Source: Burkholderiaceae bacterium | GTDB taxonomy: Bacteria > Pseudomonadota > Gammaproteobacteria > Burkholderiales > Burkholderiaceae_B | DNA length: 64,000 nucleotides | Assembly: GCA_004322135.1 (NCBI GenBank) | Contig: SCSG01000028.1 | Span: 35,450 to 99,449, forward strand | Reading direction: 5' to 3' | Shown: positions 19,203-30,132 of the stretch, in pieces | Layout of the letters: every line of letters begins with the position of its first letter | How positions within the stretch are numbered: position 1 is the stretch's first letter | The notes under the pieces: model-generated | What the model was told of the DNA's origin: nothing | The model's database searches: none | What the model saw: the letters and a program-made list of their open reading frames with translations, nothing else | Made by a program: the position numbers and the translations under genes

Positions 19203-20561
19203 ATGTTAACGTCAACAATAAAAAAATTCGTCAACCGCCTTTTCACTGCACCATCCAGCGGGCCTGAGCGTCTCACGCGCGACCAGCATGGCATCGATCG
19301 CCGCAGCGTCTCACGGCATGCCATCAAAGTGTGCGAGGTGCTGAAACAAAAAGGCTTCGATGCCTATATTGTCGGCGGCGCGGTGCGCGACCTTATCGTA
19401 GGCCTGGAGCCCAAGGATTTCGACGTCGCCACCAACGCCACACCCAACCAGATCCGGCCATTGTTCCGGCGTGCACGCATTATCGGCAGGCGCTTTCAGT
19501 TGGTTCATGTCGTGTTCGGGCAGGAAATCATCGAGACCTCCACCTTCCGCGCCCCGGCTTCAGAAGATCAGGAAACCGACGAGAATGGGCGCATACTGCG
19601 CGACAACCTGTTCGGCACGCACGAACAGGACGCCGCGCGGCGCGACTTCACGCTCAACGCCTTGTACTACGATCCCCTCAGCGAGGTGGTCACCGATTAC
19701 CACCACGGCGTGGCCGACCTTAAAACCCGCGTGGTACGCATGATAGGCGACCCCGAAACACGCTACCGCGAAGATCCCGTGCGCATGCTGCGCGCCGTGC
19801 GCTTTGCCGCCAAGCTCAATGGCACCATCGACCCGGCTACACGCGAGCCCATCGAGCACATGGCGCCGCTCATCAAGAATGTGCCGTCCTCGCGCCTGTT
19901 CGACGAAATGCTCAAGCTGCTGACCTGCGGGCACGCCATGGACTGCCTGCAAAGACTGCGCGCGGTTGGACTGCACCAGGGCATGCTTCCGCTGATCGAC
20001 GTCATCTTCAAAGAAGAAGGTGGCAGGCAATTTGTCGCGCTTGCTCTCGAGCGCACCGACTCACGCGTGCGCTCAGGCAAAACCGTCAGCCCCAGTTTTC
20101 TGTTCGCCGCGCTATTCTGGAAGCTGACTCAAAAGCGCTGGCACGAACTCATCGAGAAAGGCGAGCCAAACATCCAGGCCCTCATGCAGGCTGCCGACGA
20201 CGTCATCAACGGACAGACCAAAACGCTTGCGATCCAGCGTCGCTTCCAGGCCGACATGCGCGAAATCTGGTTTATGCAGCCGCGCTTCGAGCGCGCCACG
20301 CCCAAGGGAATGTGGCGCATGCTGGAGCATCCGCGCTTTCGGGCTGCCGTAGACTTCCTGCAACTGCGTGCCGAAGCCCGCGAAGTCGACAGCGTTCAGG
20401 CGCAATGGTGGATGGATCTGGCCAACGCCGACAACGCCACACGCACCGAAATGATCGAAGCCTGGCAGCGCGACAACCAGGGCGCCGCTTCTGGCAAGCT
20501 GCGCAGGCGCCGGCGCCCGCGCCGCAATCCGGCGACGACGCCCCAAACCCCAACCCCTTGA
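19203..20561 (+). CDS. pcnB: poly(A) polymerase I
   Basis: Adds 3' poly(A) tails that promote RNA decay, 452 residues. Class II nucleotidyltransferase features are GGAVRDLIVGL and PKDFDVATNATP, then RRARIIGRRFQLVHV, RRDFTLNALYYDP and REDPVRMLRAVRFAAKL. The C-terminus is basic (RRRRRPRRN), usual for PcnB and useful for RNA binding. PcnB is favoured over CCA-adding enzyme by the long C-terminal half and the RRAR-IIGRRF region. folK follows after 18 bp. Confidence 0.92.
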   Translation: MLTSTIKKFVNRLFTAPSSGPERLTRDQHGIDRRSVSRHAIKVCEVLKQKGFDAYIVGGAVRDLIVGLEPKDFDVATNATPNQIRPLFRRARIIGRRFQLVHVVFGQEIIETSTFRAPASEDQETDENGRILRDNLFGTHEQDAARRDFTLNALYYDPLSEVVTDYHHGVADLKTRVVRMIGDPETRYREDPVRMLRAVRFAAKLNGTIDPATREPIEHMAPLIKNVPSSRLFDEMLKLLTCGHAMDCLQRLRAVGLHQGMLPLIDVIFKEEGGRQFVALALERTDSRVRSGKTVSPSFLFAALFWKLTQKRWHELIEKGEPNIQALMQAADDVINGQTKTLAIQRRFQADMREIWFMQPRFERATPKGMWRMLEHPRFRAAVDFLQLRAEAREVDSVQAQWWMDLANADNATRTEMIEAWQRDNQGAASGKLRRRRRPRRNPATTPQTPTP

Positions 20562-20579
20562 ACCCGCCGGCCGCAACCT

Positions 20580-21053
20580 ATGGCGCAAGCGTATATCGGC
20601 CTGGGAGCAAACCTTGGACAAGCACGAGCCACACTGGAGCGTGCAGCTGGCGAGCTGGCGCAAACTCCGGGCATACACGACTTGCAGCTTTCACACTTCT
20701 ACCGCACGGCGCCTATTGATTCTGGAGGGCCTGATTACGTCAACGCCGTAGCCGGCCTGCACACCACGCTGAGCCCCTTTGAACTTCTGGATGTCCTGCA
20801 AGCGATCGAACTGGCGCACGGGCGTCTGCGCCCGTATCGCAACGCGCCGCGCACCCTGGATCTTGACCTGCTGCTGTATGGCGACCAGATCATCGACACG
20901 CCCAGGCTTATTGTGCCGCACCCGCGCATGCACGAACGTGCGTTCGTACTTGAACCGCTACATGATCTTGCCGCCGGCCTGGAACTCGCGCAGGGCTCGC
21001 TCGAAAAGCTGCTGAGTCAATGCGAGGGGCAGCGCCTGCACCGTCTGCCCTGA
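20580..21053 (+). CDS. folK: 2-amino-4-hydroxy-6-hydroxymethyldihydropteridine pyrophosphokinase
   Basis: Transfers pyrophosphate from ATP to 6-hydroxymethyl-7,8-dihydropterin in folate synthesis, 157 residues. HPPK signatures are YIGLGANLGQ, HFYRTAPIDS, PDYVNAVAGL, RTLDLDLLLYGD and PHPRMHERAFVLEPL. The pcnB-folK adjacency is common in proteobacteria. It is convergent with the next crotonase gene. Confidence 0.95.
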   Translation: MAQAYIGLGANLGQARATLERAAGELAQTPGIHDLQLSHFYRTAPIDSGGPDYVNAVAGLHTTLSPFELLDVLQAIELAHGRLRPYRNAPRTLDLDLLLYGDQIIDTPRLIVPHPRMHERAFVLEPLHDLAAGLELAQGSLEKLLSQCEGQRLHRLP

Positions 21054-21075
21054 AAAACCAAACGGCGGCAGACCG

Positions 21076-21843
21076 TTACCTGCCTTGCCAGACAGGCTTG
21101 CGCTTCTCGGCAAACGCCGTGGCGCCTTCCTTGGCGTCGGCTGACGCAAAAATGGGAGCAACGCGTGGGCGCTGCAGGTCGAACATGTCGGACTGTCTCC
21201 AGTCTTTCGCCTCGTTCACGATCTTCTTGGCGGTTTGCACGGCCAACGGGCCATTCGCCGCAATGACGCGGCCAAGCGCCAAGGCGCCTTCCAGCGACTT
21301 GCCAGGCTCAACCAGGCGATTGACCAGACCATGATCGTAAGCGCGTTGGGCAGGCAGCATTTCACCCGTAAGAATGGCTTCCATGGCGATGTGGTAGGGA
21401 ATACGCTGCGGCAGGCGCAGCATGCCGCCTGAACTGGCGACCAGGCCGCGCCGGGTTTCAGGCAGCCCGAAGTTGACGTTCGTTGCTGCCACAATGAGGT
21501 CGCACGCCAGCGCCAGCTCACAGCCGCCTGCCAACGCATACCCCTCGACGGCGGCAATGAGCGGTTTGTTGGGCGCCCGCTCGCACAGCCCGCCAAAGCC
21601 ACGCCCCGGCACCAGCGGGCGCTGGCCCGTGGCGGCAAACGCCTTCAGATCCATTCCCGAAGAAAACGTACCACCCGCCCCCGTAAGCACACCTACTGCG
21701 ACCTCGTCGCGTTCATCAAGCTGCTCGAAGGCGTGCGCCATGACGTGCGCCGTCTCATAATTGATTGCATTACGTGTTTCGGGACGATTGATCGTGATAA
21801 TCATTATGCGATCAACTATCTCCACCTTCACCAGATCCGACAT
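21076..21843 (-). CDS. enoyl-CoA hydratase/crotonase family protein
   Basis: Crotonase-fold protein of 255 residues. FSSGMDLKAF marks the oxyanion hole. Candidate catalytic glutamates are in AGGCELALACD and FGLPETRRGL. The ATG at 21843 has an excellent GGAGG ribosome-binding site; the frame extends nine codons upstream without one. The gene stands alone between core genes with no beta-oxidation partner beside it, so the substrate is unknown. Confidence 0.82.
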   Translation of the reverse strand: MSDLVKVEIVDRIMIITINRPETRNAINYETAHVMAHAFEQLDERDEVAVGVLTGAGGTFSSGMDLKAFAATGQRPLVPGRGFGGLCERAPNKPLIAAVEGYALAGGCELALACDLIVAATNVNFGLPETRRGLVASSGGMLRLPQRIPYHIAMEAILTGEMLPAQRAYDHGLVNRLVEPGKSLEGALALGRVIAANGPLAVQTAKKIVNEAKDWRQSDMFDLQRPRVAPIFASADAKEGATAFAEKRKPVWQGR

Positions 21844-22034
21844 AGAACACCCCTCCAAAACACGGCCCAAGACACGCTTTCGCGAAAAGCGATGGGAAAA
21901 TCAAATAGTAGCTTAGTATGATACGGCCAACTATCGCCGTCACGGAAATCGCCAAAACCCATGGCAACCACTCGCACGGCGAAGCACGGTAAAATCGTCT
22001 ATTTTGCGGCTATTCGCTTCATTGGCTTTTGCTC

Positions 22035-22946
22035 ATGCTCACCTTTCAGCAAATCATCCTCACACTCCAGCATTACTGGGACAAACAGGGTTGCGCGCTT
22101 CTTCAGCCCTACGACATGGAAGTGGGCGCCGGAACCTCGCACACCGCCACCTTTCTGCGCTCCATCGGTCCCGAACCGTGGCGCGCGGCGTATGTTCAAC
22201 CATCACGCCGACCCAAGGACGGCCGTTACGGCGAGAATCCGAACCGGCTGCAGCACTACTACCAGTTCCAGGTGGTGCTCAAGCCGGCGCCGCCCGACAT
22301 TCTTGACCTGTACATCGACTCGCTCAAGGCATTGGGTATTGACCCGCAAAAGCACGACATCCGATTCGTCGAAGACGACTGGGAAAACCCGACGCTGGGC
22401 GCGTGGGGGCTTGGCTGGGAAGTGTGGCTCGACGGCATGGAAGTTACCCAATTCACCTACTTCCAGCAGGTGGGCGGCCTTGACTGCAACCCGGCTACCG
22501 GCGAAATCACCTACGGCCTGGAGCGTCTGGCCATGTACCTGCAAGGAGTGGAAAGCGTCTACGACCTGGCATGGACAGACGGTGCCGGCGGGCAGCAAGT
22601 GAAATACCGCGACGTCTTCCACCAGAACGAAGTCGAACAATCCACATACAACTTCGAGCACGCTTCAATCAACATGCTGTTCGCACACTTTGACGATTAC
22701 GAGGCCGAAGCAGCGCGCCTCATCAAAATTCCGCTGGCCCTGCCCGCTTACGAAGTCACGCTCAAGGCGGCGCACACGTTCAATATGCTGGATGCGCGTG
22801 GCGCCATCAGCGTCACGGAACGCGCCGCCTACATGGGCCGCATCCGCAATCTGTCGCGCGCCGTGGCGCACGCCTACCTGGAATCGCGCGAACGACTGGG
22901 CTTTCCCATGCTTGGCAACCACGCCACTACCGAGGTGGCACAATGA
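22035..22946 (+). CDS. glyQ: glycyl-tRNA synthetase alpha subunit
   Basis: Catalytic class II subunit of the tetrameric glycyl-tRNA synthetase, 303 residues. The family start [15 protein letters not shown] and class II features [13 protein letters not shown] and [10 protein letters not shown] are clear, as is [19 protein letters not shown] (seen as [13 protein letters not shown]). The ATG at 22035 gives the family start; an in-frame TTG two codons earlier is ignored. Its last codons overlap glyS (ATGA), coupling the subunits. Confidence 0.97.
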   Translation: MLTFQQIILTLQHYWDKQGCALLQPYDMEVGAGTSHTATFLRSIGPEPWRAAYVQPSRRPKDGRYGENPNRLQHYYQFQVVLKPAPPDILDLYIDSLKALGIDPQKHDIRFVEDDWENPTLGAWGLGWEVWLDGMEVTQFTYFQQVGGLDCNPATGEITYGLERLAMYLQGVESVYDLAWTDGAGGQQVKYRDVFHQNEVEQSTYNFEHASINMLFAHFDDYEAEAARLIKIPLALPAYEVTLKAAHTFNMLDARGAISVTERAAYMGRIRNLSRAVAHAYLESRERLGFPMLGNHATTEVAQ

Positions 22947-25093
22947 CCGCGGCCGCACACAACCCCACCACACAGTCGCTGCTGGTGGAGCTGCTTACCG
23001 AAGAGCTGCCGCCAAAGGCCCTGAACAAGCTGGGGCTGGCCTTTGCCGAAGGCATCCGCTCGGTGCTTGCCAAAAACAATCTGCTAAACAAGGATAGCGT
23101 CACAACAGATTTTGCCACGCCACGCAGGCTGGCCGTACACATTACGCACGTACTCGCGCAGGCCCCGGAACACAGCTACACCGAAAAACTCATGCCGACA
23201 TCCGTCGGACTGACCGCCAATGGCGAGGCCACGGCGGCACTAACCAAAAAGCTGGTCAGCAAGGGGCTGGCGCATTTAACTACCGACCAGCTCACCCACG
23301 AATCCGACGGCAAACAGGATTACCTGTATGCCAAAGGCACGACCTCCGGCCATACCCTTGGCGAAGGCATCCAGGAAGCGCTGGACCACGCCATTGGCAG
23401 CCTGCCTATTCCGAAGGTCATGCGTTACCAACTGGCAGATGGCGTCACCAGCGTCAAGTTTGTGCGGCCCGTGCACCGCCTGACCGTGTTGTGGGGCGAC
23501 CGCGTCATCAGCGCACACGCGCTGGGCCTGACTGCAGGGCGCGAAACCCTGGGGCATCGTTTCATGGCCCCCGCTCCTATCGTACTCAAGGACGCTGACA
23601 GCTACTCCCACCAGCTCTCCCTCGGCAGGGTCATCGCTGCGTTTGCGCAAAGGCGCCAGCTCATCATCGACCAACTGCACGACCAGGCTGAAAAACTTGG
23701 CGCCACGCTGGGCAAAGACCCCGCTGTCGCGGCGCTGCTGGATGAAGTCGCCGCCCTCGTCGAACACCCAACCGTCTACGTGGGTCAGTTCGACAAGCAG
23801 TTTCTTGGCGTCCCGCCCGAGTGCCTGATCCTGACGATGCGCCTGAACCAGAAGTACTTTCCCCTGTTCGAGCCGGACTCGGGACGGCTGACCAATCATT
23901 TCCTCATTGTCAGCAATATGCAGGTCGCCGACGCATCAGCCATTATTCAGGGCAACGAACGTGTCGTTCGCCCGCGTCTCGCGGACGCGCAGTTCTTCTT
24001 CGAACAGGACCGCAAGACATCCCTGCATGCGCGCGTCGAATTACTGGCCAATAGCGTCTACCACAACAAGCTGGGTTCGCAACTTGAACGCGTTGAACGC
24101 GTACGCGAAATCGCACGCTATCTGGCTGGCAAGCTCGACGCCGATGGCTCTCAGGCAGATCGCGCAGCCCTGCTGGCCAAGGCCGACCTGAACTCCAGCA
24201 TGGTTGCCGAGTTCCCCGAACTGCAGGGCATCATGGGCGCCTACTACGCACAGGCTGATGGCGAGGGCGAAGAGGTGGCAAACGCGCTGCGCGATCAATA
24301 CCAGATTCATATAGACAAACCCGTTTCGCTGGAAACCATTACCTCGGCAATCCTGTTCATTGCAGAGCGCGTCGAGACGCTGGTCGGCATCTGGGGCATA
24401 GGCCTCGTTCCCAGTGGCGAGCGCGATCCCTTCGGCCTGCGCCGTGCTGCACTTGGCATCATCAGCGCCTTCGAACAGCTGACTGCCGGCGGGTACCTGT
24501 CCATTCCCGATACCGAAGGCCTGCACATCAAGCCACTGCTCGAACACGCTGCGGGCACTTTTGGCAGCTACCCGCTGAACAGTGCCACCGTTTCCGAAGT
24601 ACTTGGCTTCATCTACGAACGGTACCGCAACCAGTTGACGGCCGACTACGACCGCCACGTCATCGATGCCGTGCTCGCCCCGAAACCACCGCTGCACGAA
24701 GTCCTTGCACGCATACAGGCGTGTGCAAGCTTCGCCGAACGCCACGAAGCCGCAAGCCTTGCCGCCGCCAACAAACGCATTGCCAACCTGCTCAAAAAGA
24801 CCGAGGACACGTCAACAAAGATCGACACGGATCTATTCACAGAGCCCGCCGAGCACGCGCTGGCCAAAGCCATCGCAACACTCAAGCCACAAGCCGATGC
24901 GCAATTCGCACAAGGCAACTTCACCGAAAGCCTGGCCACCATGGCGCAAGCGCGTGACGCTGTGGACACGTTCTTTGCGGATGTCATGATCATGACGGAT
25001 GACCCGGCCATACGCGCCAACCGGCTGGCCCTCCTCATCAATCTGCACGACACCATGAATCAGGTTGCCGACATATCAAGGCTGGCTCAGTGA
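22943..25093 (+). CDS. glyS: glycyl-tRNA synthetase beta subunit
   Basis: tRNA-binding partner of GlyQ, 716 residues, the usual length. It opens with [15 protein letters not shown] and contains the HD-like region and C-terminal DALR anticodon-binding domain ending in [32 protein letters not shown] and [12 protein letters not shown] are conserved family segments. It overlaps glyQ at its start and gmhB (GTGA) at its end. Confidence 0.97.
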   Translation: MTAAAHNPTTQSLLVELLTEELPPKALNKLGLAFAEGIRSVLAKNNLLNKDSVTTDFATPRRLAVHITHVLAQAPEHSYTEKLMPTSVGLTANGEATAALTKKLVSKGLAHLTTDQLTHESDGKQDYLYAKGTTSGHTLGEGIQEALDHAIGSLPIPKVMRYQLADGVTSVKFVRPVHRLTVLWGDRVISAHALGLTAGRETLGHRFMAPAPIVLKDADSYSHQLSLGRVIAAFAQRRQLIIDQLHDQAEKLGATLGKDPAVAALLDEVAALVEHPTVYVGQFDKQFLGVPPECLILTMRLNQKYFPLFEPDSGRLTNHFLIVSNMQVADASAIIQGNERVVRPRLADAQFFFEQDRKTSLHARVELLANSVYHNKLGSQLERVERVREIARYLAGKLDADGSQADRAALLAKADLNSSMVAEFPELQGIMGAYYAQADGEGEEVANALRDQYQIHIDKPVSLETITSAILFIAERVETLVGIWGIGLVPSGERDPFGLRRAALGIISAFEQLTAGGYLSIPDTEGLHIKPLLEHAAGTFGSYPLNSATVSEVLGFIYERYRNQLTADYDRHVIDAVLAPKPPLHEVLARIQACASFAERHEAASLAAANKRIANLLKKTEDTSTKIDTDLFTEPAEHALAKAIATLKPQADAQFAQGNFTESLATMAQARDAVDTFFADVMIMTDDPAIRANRLALLINLHDTMNQVADISRLAQ

Positions 25094-25626
25094 AACTAGT
25101 CATTCTCGATCGCGATGGCGTCATCAATCAGGACAGCGACTCTTTCATCAAAAGCCCTGGTGAATGGGTCGCGTTGCCGGGTAGCCTGGAAGCCATCGCA
25201 CGCCTGTCGCAGGCCGGCTGGAAAGTGGTGGTTGCCAGTAACCAGTCAGGCCTGGCGCGAGGCCTGTTCAGCATGCAGACGCTCAATGCCATCAACGCCA
25301 AGATGCGCTACGACGTCGCACAGGCCGGCGGGCACATCGACTCGATTTTCATCTGCGCACACGGCCCCGACGACGGATGCGAATGCCGCAAACCCAAGCC
25401 CGGCATGTTTCTCGATATCGCACGACGCTACGACACCGAGCTGAACGACGTGCCCGCGGTCGGCGACTCGCTGCGCGACCTGCAGGCGTGTGCGGCAGCC
25501 GGCTGCGCGCCGTGGCTGGTGCTTACCGGCAAAGGGCAAAAGACCTGGGACAACGGCAATCTCCCCGCTGGCACGCTGGTGGGAAAAAGCCTTGCCGCAA
25601 TCGTCGATATCTGGCTAGGGTCCTGA
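25090..25626 (+). CDS. gmhB: D-glycero-beta-D-manno-heptose 1,7-bisphosphate 7-phosphatase
   Basis: HAD phosphatase of the ADP-heptose pathway for lipopolysaccharide inner core, 178 residues. Motif I is LDRDGVINQD, the HATPase-type segment is ASNQSGLARGLF, the zinc site is CAHGPDDGCECRKP, and motif IV is AVGDSLRDLQA. The start is a GTG that overlaps the glyS stop. The glyQS-gmhB-plsC order is typical of Bordetella relatives. Confidence 0.93.
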   Translation: MKLVILDRDGVINQDSDSFIKSPGEWVALPGSLEAIARLSQAGWKVVVASNQSGLARGLFSMQTLNAINAKMRYDVAQAGGHIDSIFICAHGPDDGCECRKPKPGMFLDIARRYDTELNDVPAVGDSLRDLQACAAAGCAPWLVLTGKGQKTWDNGNLPAGTLVGKSLAAIVDIWLGS

Positions 25627-25629
25627 CGC

Positions 25630-26367
25630 ATGGCTGCCATCCGATCCTTTCTGTTTATTCTGCTTCTCGTGGTGACGGTCATCCCGTACGCCATCGCGTG
25701 CATCCTGTGGTCGCCACTGCCATTACGCATACGCTTCCCACTAACCGTAGGTTGGGCTGGATTCGCCATCCGTGCGGCGCGGTTCATCGTCGGCATACGC
25801 TGGCAGGTGAAAGGCATGGAAAACCTGCCAGACCGGCCGGCCATCGTACTTTCCAAACATCAGTCGGCCTGGGAAACCCTGTTCCTGCCCTACTTCCTGC
25901 CACGCGAGGCCTGCTTCGTCTACAAGAAGGAACTGCATCGCATCCCCTTTTTCGGCTGGGGACTGGCACTGCTGCACATGATACCCATAGACCGAAGCAA
26001 AAAGCTCGGTGCATTCGAACAGGTTGTTCATGTTGGACAACAACGGTTGAACGAAGGACGCTGGCCGGTTCTCTTTCCCGAAGGCACACGTGTTGCGCCA
26101 GGCAAAACGGGGCGCTATAAAATAGGTGGCGCGATGCTGGCGGTGCGAACCGGCGTCGGAGTGATCCCCATCGCCCACAACGCCGGCGAATGCTGGCCGC
26201 GTAATGCGTTTATCAAAAGGCCCGGCCTCATCACCGTGTCAATTGGCCCGCTCATCGAAAGCACGGGGCTAAACGCCGAAACGCTGAACCGCAAAGTCGA
26301 GCAATGGATCGAAAATGAAATGCGTCAACTCAACCCCGAACGGTATGAATCAGGCCCAGCAGCTTGA
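25630..26367 (+). CDS. 1-acylglycerol-3-phosphate acyltransferase (PlsC-like)
   Basis: Membrane acyltransferase of phospholipid synthesis, 245 residues. One or two N-terminal transmembrane helices precede the LPLAT domain. The catalytic block I reads SKHQSAWET, an H-x4-E variant of the usual H-x4-D. Block III is FPEGTRVAPGKTG, and the later block VIPIAHNAGECW is also present. It lies three bases after gmhB and overlaps the next gene by 23 bp. Assignment to lyso-PA rather than another lyso-lipid is inference. Confidence 0.85.
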   Translation: MAAIRSFLFILLLVVTVIPYAIACILWSPLPLRIRFPLTVGWAGFAIRAARFIVGIRWQVKGMENLPDRPAIVLSKHQSAWETLFLPYFLPREACFVYKKELHRIPFFGWGLALLHMIPIDRSKKLGAFEQVVHVGQQRLNEGRWPVLFPEGTRVAPGKTGRYKIGGAMLAVRTGVGVIPIAHNAGECWPRNAFIKRPGLITVSIGPLIESTGLNAETLNRKVEQWIENEMRQLNPERYESGPAA

Positions 26368-27229
26368 GCTGTTTACCGCGGATCCGGATCCCATCGACCC
26401 CACACCCGCAGCGCCCCCACAAACGCCCAAAGAACCTCTCGCCACAACCACCATCGCCACGCCGTGCCCGCCCGACTTACCGGCCGGCTCACGCTGGCGC
26501 GAAGTGCGCACCGCGGATCAGGCCATCGGATTCGTGCTGCGACGCTCCCGGCGCAAAAGCATTGGGCTGGTCGTCAGTGATGACGGCCTGCAAATCACTG
26601 CACCAGGTTGGGTGAGCCTGTCACAGATTGATGCCACCATCGTGGAAAAATCACGGTGGATCCTCAAAAAACTTCGCATCCAGCAGGCACGGCGCGAACA
26701 ACTAGCCATGGCCGACACCCACTGGCAGGATGGCGGCACCATCCCGTATCTTGGCAAGCGCATCGTCATCAGGCTGGGCGTTGCATCGGATGGCTGGCTC
26801 TTCGAAGGCGCGCCTTTTACACCTGGTGACGGCGACGTGCTGCGCTTGCCACTGCCGCACGACGCCGACCGCCTTCGGGTGCGCGACAGCGCCCACGCAT
26901 GGCTGCAACGCAAAGCAACTGATTGGTTCGGCTTGCGCCTGGCCCACTTTCAAGGGTTGAGTCAGTTACAGCCAAAACGTTGGCGCCTTTCCTCGGCCAC
27001 CACCCGATGGGGATCCTGCAACAGCGACGGCAACATCATGCTGAACTGGCGATTGATTCATTTCAATTCCGCCATCATCGATTACGTCATCGTGCACGAA
27101 ATCGCGCACTTGAAAGAAATGAATCACAGCAAGGATTTCTGGCGTGAGGTCGAACGCATCCTGCCCGGGTTCGGGCCGGCACGCGACGCACTGCGCCAAT
27201 ACGATCCAACCACACTACCGTTAATCTGA
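26345..27229 (+). CDS. YgjP-like zinc metallopeptidase (DUF45)
   Basis: Predicted cytosolic metallopeptidase of the YgjP/WLM-like group, 294 residues. The zinc motif is VHEIAHLKEMNHS (HExxH with a third His after it), preceded by TRWGSCNSDGNIMLNWRLIHF, in shorter form TRWGSC and LNWRLIHF, the family hallmark. The N-terminal 50 residues are Pro- and Thr-rich and probably disordered. The start is taken at MNQAQQLELF; ten further codons upstream are open inside the acyltransferase gene. Physiological substrate unknown. Confidence 0.8.
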   Translation: MNQAQQLELFTADPDPIDPTPAAPPQTPKEPLATTTIATPCPPDLPAGSRWREVRTADQAIGFVLRRSRRKSIGLVVSDDGLQITAPGWVSLSQIDATIVEKSRWILKKLRIQQARREQLAMADTHWQDGGTIPYLGKRIVIRLGVASDGWLFEGAPFTPGDGDVLRLPLPHDADRLRVRDSAHAWLQRKATDWFGLRLAHFQGLSQLQPKRWRLSSATTRWGSCNSDGNIMLNWRLIHFNSAIIDYVIVHEIAHLKEMNHSKDFWREVERILPGFGPARDALRQYDPTTLPLI

Positions 27230-27259
27230 ATTGACATCAAACTCACCAAGGAGATTTCA

Positions 27260-27655
27260 ATGCGACTGCTGCACACCATGCTGCGGGTTGGCAACCTGGA
27301 TCGTTCCATTGCTTTCTACACCGACGTATTAGGTATGCGCCAACTGCGCCGCAAGGATTTCCCCGAGGGAAAATTCACGCTCGCATTCGTCGGGTACGAG
27401 GAAGAAAGCGACGGAGCCGTGATCGAGTTGACCTACAACTGGGACACTCACCAGTACGATCTGGGCAACGGCTACGGGCATATAGCCATCGAAGTCGAAG
27501 ACGCGTACGACGCCTGTGAAAAGATCAAACAAAAAGGTGGACGTGTCACGCGTGCGGCCGGCCCCATGAAGCACAGCCAGACCGTCATTGCCTTTGTGAC
27601 GGACCCCGACGGCTACCAGATCGAACTGATTCAGCGCAACACGCGCGCCATCTAA
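27260..27655 (+). CDS. gloA: lactoylglutathione lyase (glyoxalase I)
   Basis: Converts the methylglyoxal-glutathione hemithioacetal to S-lactoylglutathione, 131 residues. Metal ligands fit the family: His in LLHTMLRV, Glu in AVIELTYNW, His in GYGHIAIEV, and Glu in YQIELIQ. A clean AAGGAG lies seven bases before the ATG. It is convergent with the acyl-CoA dehydrogenase pseudogene, which ends four bases inside it. Confidence 0.95.
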   Translation: MRLLHTMLRVGNLDRSIAFYTDVLGMRQLRRKDFPEGKFTLAFVGYEEESDGAVIELTYNWDTHQYDLGNGYGHIAIEVEDAYDACEKIKQKGGRVTRAAGPMKHSQTVIAFVTDPDGYQIELIQRNTRAI

Positions 27656-29880
27656 CCTGCAACGCCGGTGTGCCCAAAGGTACCCGGTGCAAAGTCATCG
27701 ACCTGAATCACCGTGTCCACCGCCGCCTGCGCCTGGCTGAGCAACTGCGCCTGCGCATCGGTAAGAGCGCCCTTGGCGTGCGCCTCATGCCAGTCCTTGA
27801 CGCCACCATGCCGCAGCCTGTCGAGTAGTGGCTGAGCCTGAACGACAAGATCAAATGCCTGCTCGAGCTGCTCAACGCTGGCGCGTCCACTGCGCCCCCA
27901 TACCGCGCCCACCAGACGGTCACGCGATTGGGAGGGCTCCAGCAAGATATCGGCGCACGCAATCGTAAGCTTGTCGGAAGGAGGCTTGGCCTTCATGCCT
28001 GGTGGCTTCAACAGGAACCTGAGTACCACGGCCAACCAGCGTGCAGGAAAATTGAAGAGCACATCATCAAGCAGCCTTTCCACCGTAAAAAATGCCTGAT
28101 CTGCACACCATCGCACCAGAGGCATATCAGCCTCGTGTCGCCCCTCATCGTGCCAGCGCTTGAGCACAGCCGACAGCAAATACAACTCGGCCAAAATATC
28201 ACCCAGCCGGGCCGACAGCATCTCCTTGCGTTTGAGCGCGCCACCCAGCGTAAACAGGGCCACTTCAGAAACCAGCAGAAACGCAGCGGCATAGCGGTCG
28301 AGGCGACGATAACAAGACGCCGCCAGTCCCGCCTGCTCGGCCTTGCCGGCAAACACGGCCCCCGTCCATGCATGCCCGATAGCCCTGGCCGCATTTTTCG
28401 CACTATGCCCCAGGTGCTGCCAGATCACGGCATCGAAAGCCTCTTCACCAGCCTGTTCATCGCTGTCGCCCAACGCGGCGACTTCGCGCATGAGGTAAGG
28501 ATGGGCGCGTATGGCGCCCTGCCCGAACACAATCAGGCAACGCGTAAGAATGTTGGCGCCTTCCACCGTAATGCCCACGGGTACGGCGCGATACAGTGAA
28601 CCAAGATAATTGGCCGGCCCGTCAATAATGGCCTTGCCTCCGTGCACATCCATGGCGTCATTGATGGACTGGCGCATGCGTTCAGTAGCGTGCAGCTTCA
28701 TGATGGCAGACACCACCGACGGCTTGTGTCCCTGATCCAGGCCTGCGCACGTAAACCTCCGCGCCGCCTCAACAAGATAGGCATTGGCCGCAATGCTCCC
28801 AAGCTTTTCCTGAATGCCCTGGAATTTGCCGATGGGCAAACCAAATTGCGTTCGCACACGCGCATAAGCACCGGTGGTATGCGCCGCAAATACGCAGCCC
28901 GCCGCAGACAGCGATGGCAGGGAAATACCGCGGCCGGCCGCCAACGCACTCATGAGCATGGACCAACCCTTGCTGGCCTTTTCAATGCCGCCTATCAGCG
29001 CATCCAGCGGAACAAAGACATCCACGCCCTGATTGGGCCCGTTCTGGAAGGCCTGCATCGATGGCAAATGCCGGCGCCCTATGGTGATGCCGGGCAAATG
29101 CGTGGGCACCAGAGCAACCGAAATGCCGAGTTCTTCGACGTCGCCAATAAGATGTTCCGGGTCGGAGAGCTTGAATGCCAGCCCCAGAACCGTCGCCACA
29201 GGGCCGAGCGTGATATAGCGCTTGTGCCAATTCAGGCGAATGCCAAGCACATCGGCGCCATCGACGACACCCCGGCAGATTACGCCTGTGTCGGTCATCG
29301 ATGCGGCGTCGGATCCGGCCTCGGGGCTGGTCAGGCCGAAGCAGGGAATGTCCTCGCCGCGTGCCAGACGTGGAAGCCAATAGTCGCGTTGCGCCTGCGT
29401 GCCGAACTGCAGCAGCAATTCACCCGGGCCCAGCGAATTGGGCACCATGACAGTCACCGCCGCCGTGATGGACTGCACGGATATCCGGTTCACCACTTCA
29501 GAGTGTGCATACGCAGAGAAACCGAGCCCGCCATATTCGGGCGGGATGATCATGCCGAAAAAGCCATTGTCCTTGAGAAAAGACCAGACCTCGGGGGGGA
29601 GATCAAAGCGATTCCAGGAAATGTCTCATTCATCGAGCATAGAACACAGGCGGGCCACGGGGCCGTCAAGAAAAGCCTGCTCATTGGGCGTGAACCGCGC
29701 CGCGGGAATAGTCGAAAATTCGCGCCAGTCGGGCTTGCCCGAGAACAACTGGGCATCCCACCAAACATCGCCGGCGTCGATGGCTTCCCGCTCGGTCGCG
29801 GACAGACCAGGCGCGGCAGCACGCGCCCTGCGGTACAAAGGCTCGGTCACCCACCGGCGGCGCCAGGCTCTCCAATCCAT
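27652..29880 (-). pseudogene. fadE: FadE-type acyl-CoA dehydrogenase with internal stop
   Basis: Large bacterial acyl-CoA dehydrogenase, 742 codons from the ATG at 29880 (AAGGGGA before it). The first 84 residues (to SMLDE) end in a TGA at 29626-29628. The very same frame then continues DISWNRFDLPPEVW, GMIIPPEYGGLGFSAYAHS and so on for over 640 residues. FadE proteins have an aromatic residue, often Trp, right after this MLDD/MLDE, so one TGG-to-TGA change explains the break. No frameshift is needed. An internal ATG at 29553 could give a 633-residue fragment lacking the N-terminal region. A sequencing error cannot be excluded. The rest of the frame is intact, so any inactivation is recent. 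Confidence 0.85.
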
Positions 29881-30132
29881 GATTTTCCCCTTTTTCTTGC
29901 CACTGTCCGTACCCCATTATCCACTAGATGACACACTCTTGAACAGCCACATGAACCCACGGCCAAACTCGCGATTCGACACCGAGCCGGATGACCCATT
30001 GCTCACCTACGTCCTCTTCCCTTAGCCCAGACCTTCATTTAATGCGTGCTTGCGACGATAGACTCTGCGACAATTCACAACGTCATGACTTAATCACAGA
30101 AAAGGAAAGGCTTCGGCCAACTTCGCAACTCC

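Noticed and set aside
29626..29628. TGA decoded as selenocysteine
   Set aside because: The family has an aromatic residue here, often Trp, not Cys or Sec, and there is no catalytic reason for Sec at this site.
27652..29880. Frameshift in the acyl-CoA dehydrogenase
   Set aside because: The coordinates differ by a multiple of three and the residues flanking the stop read through in one frame; it is a nonsense codon.
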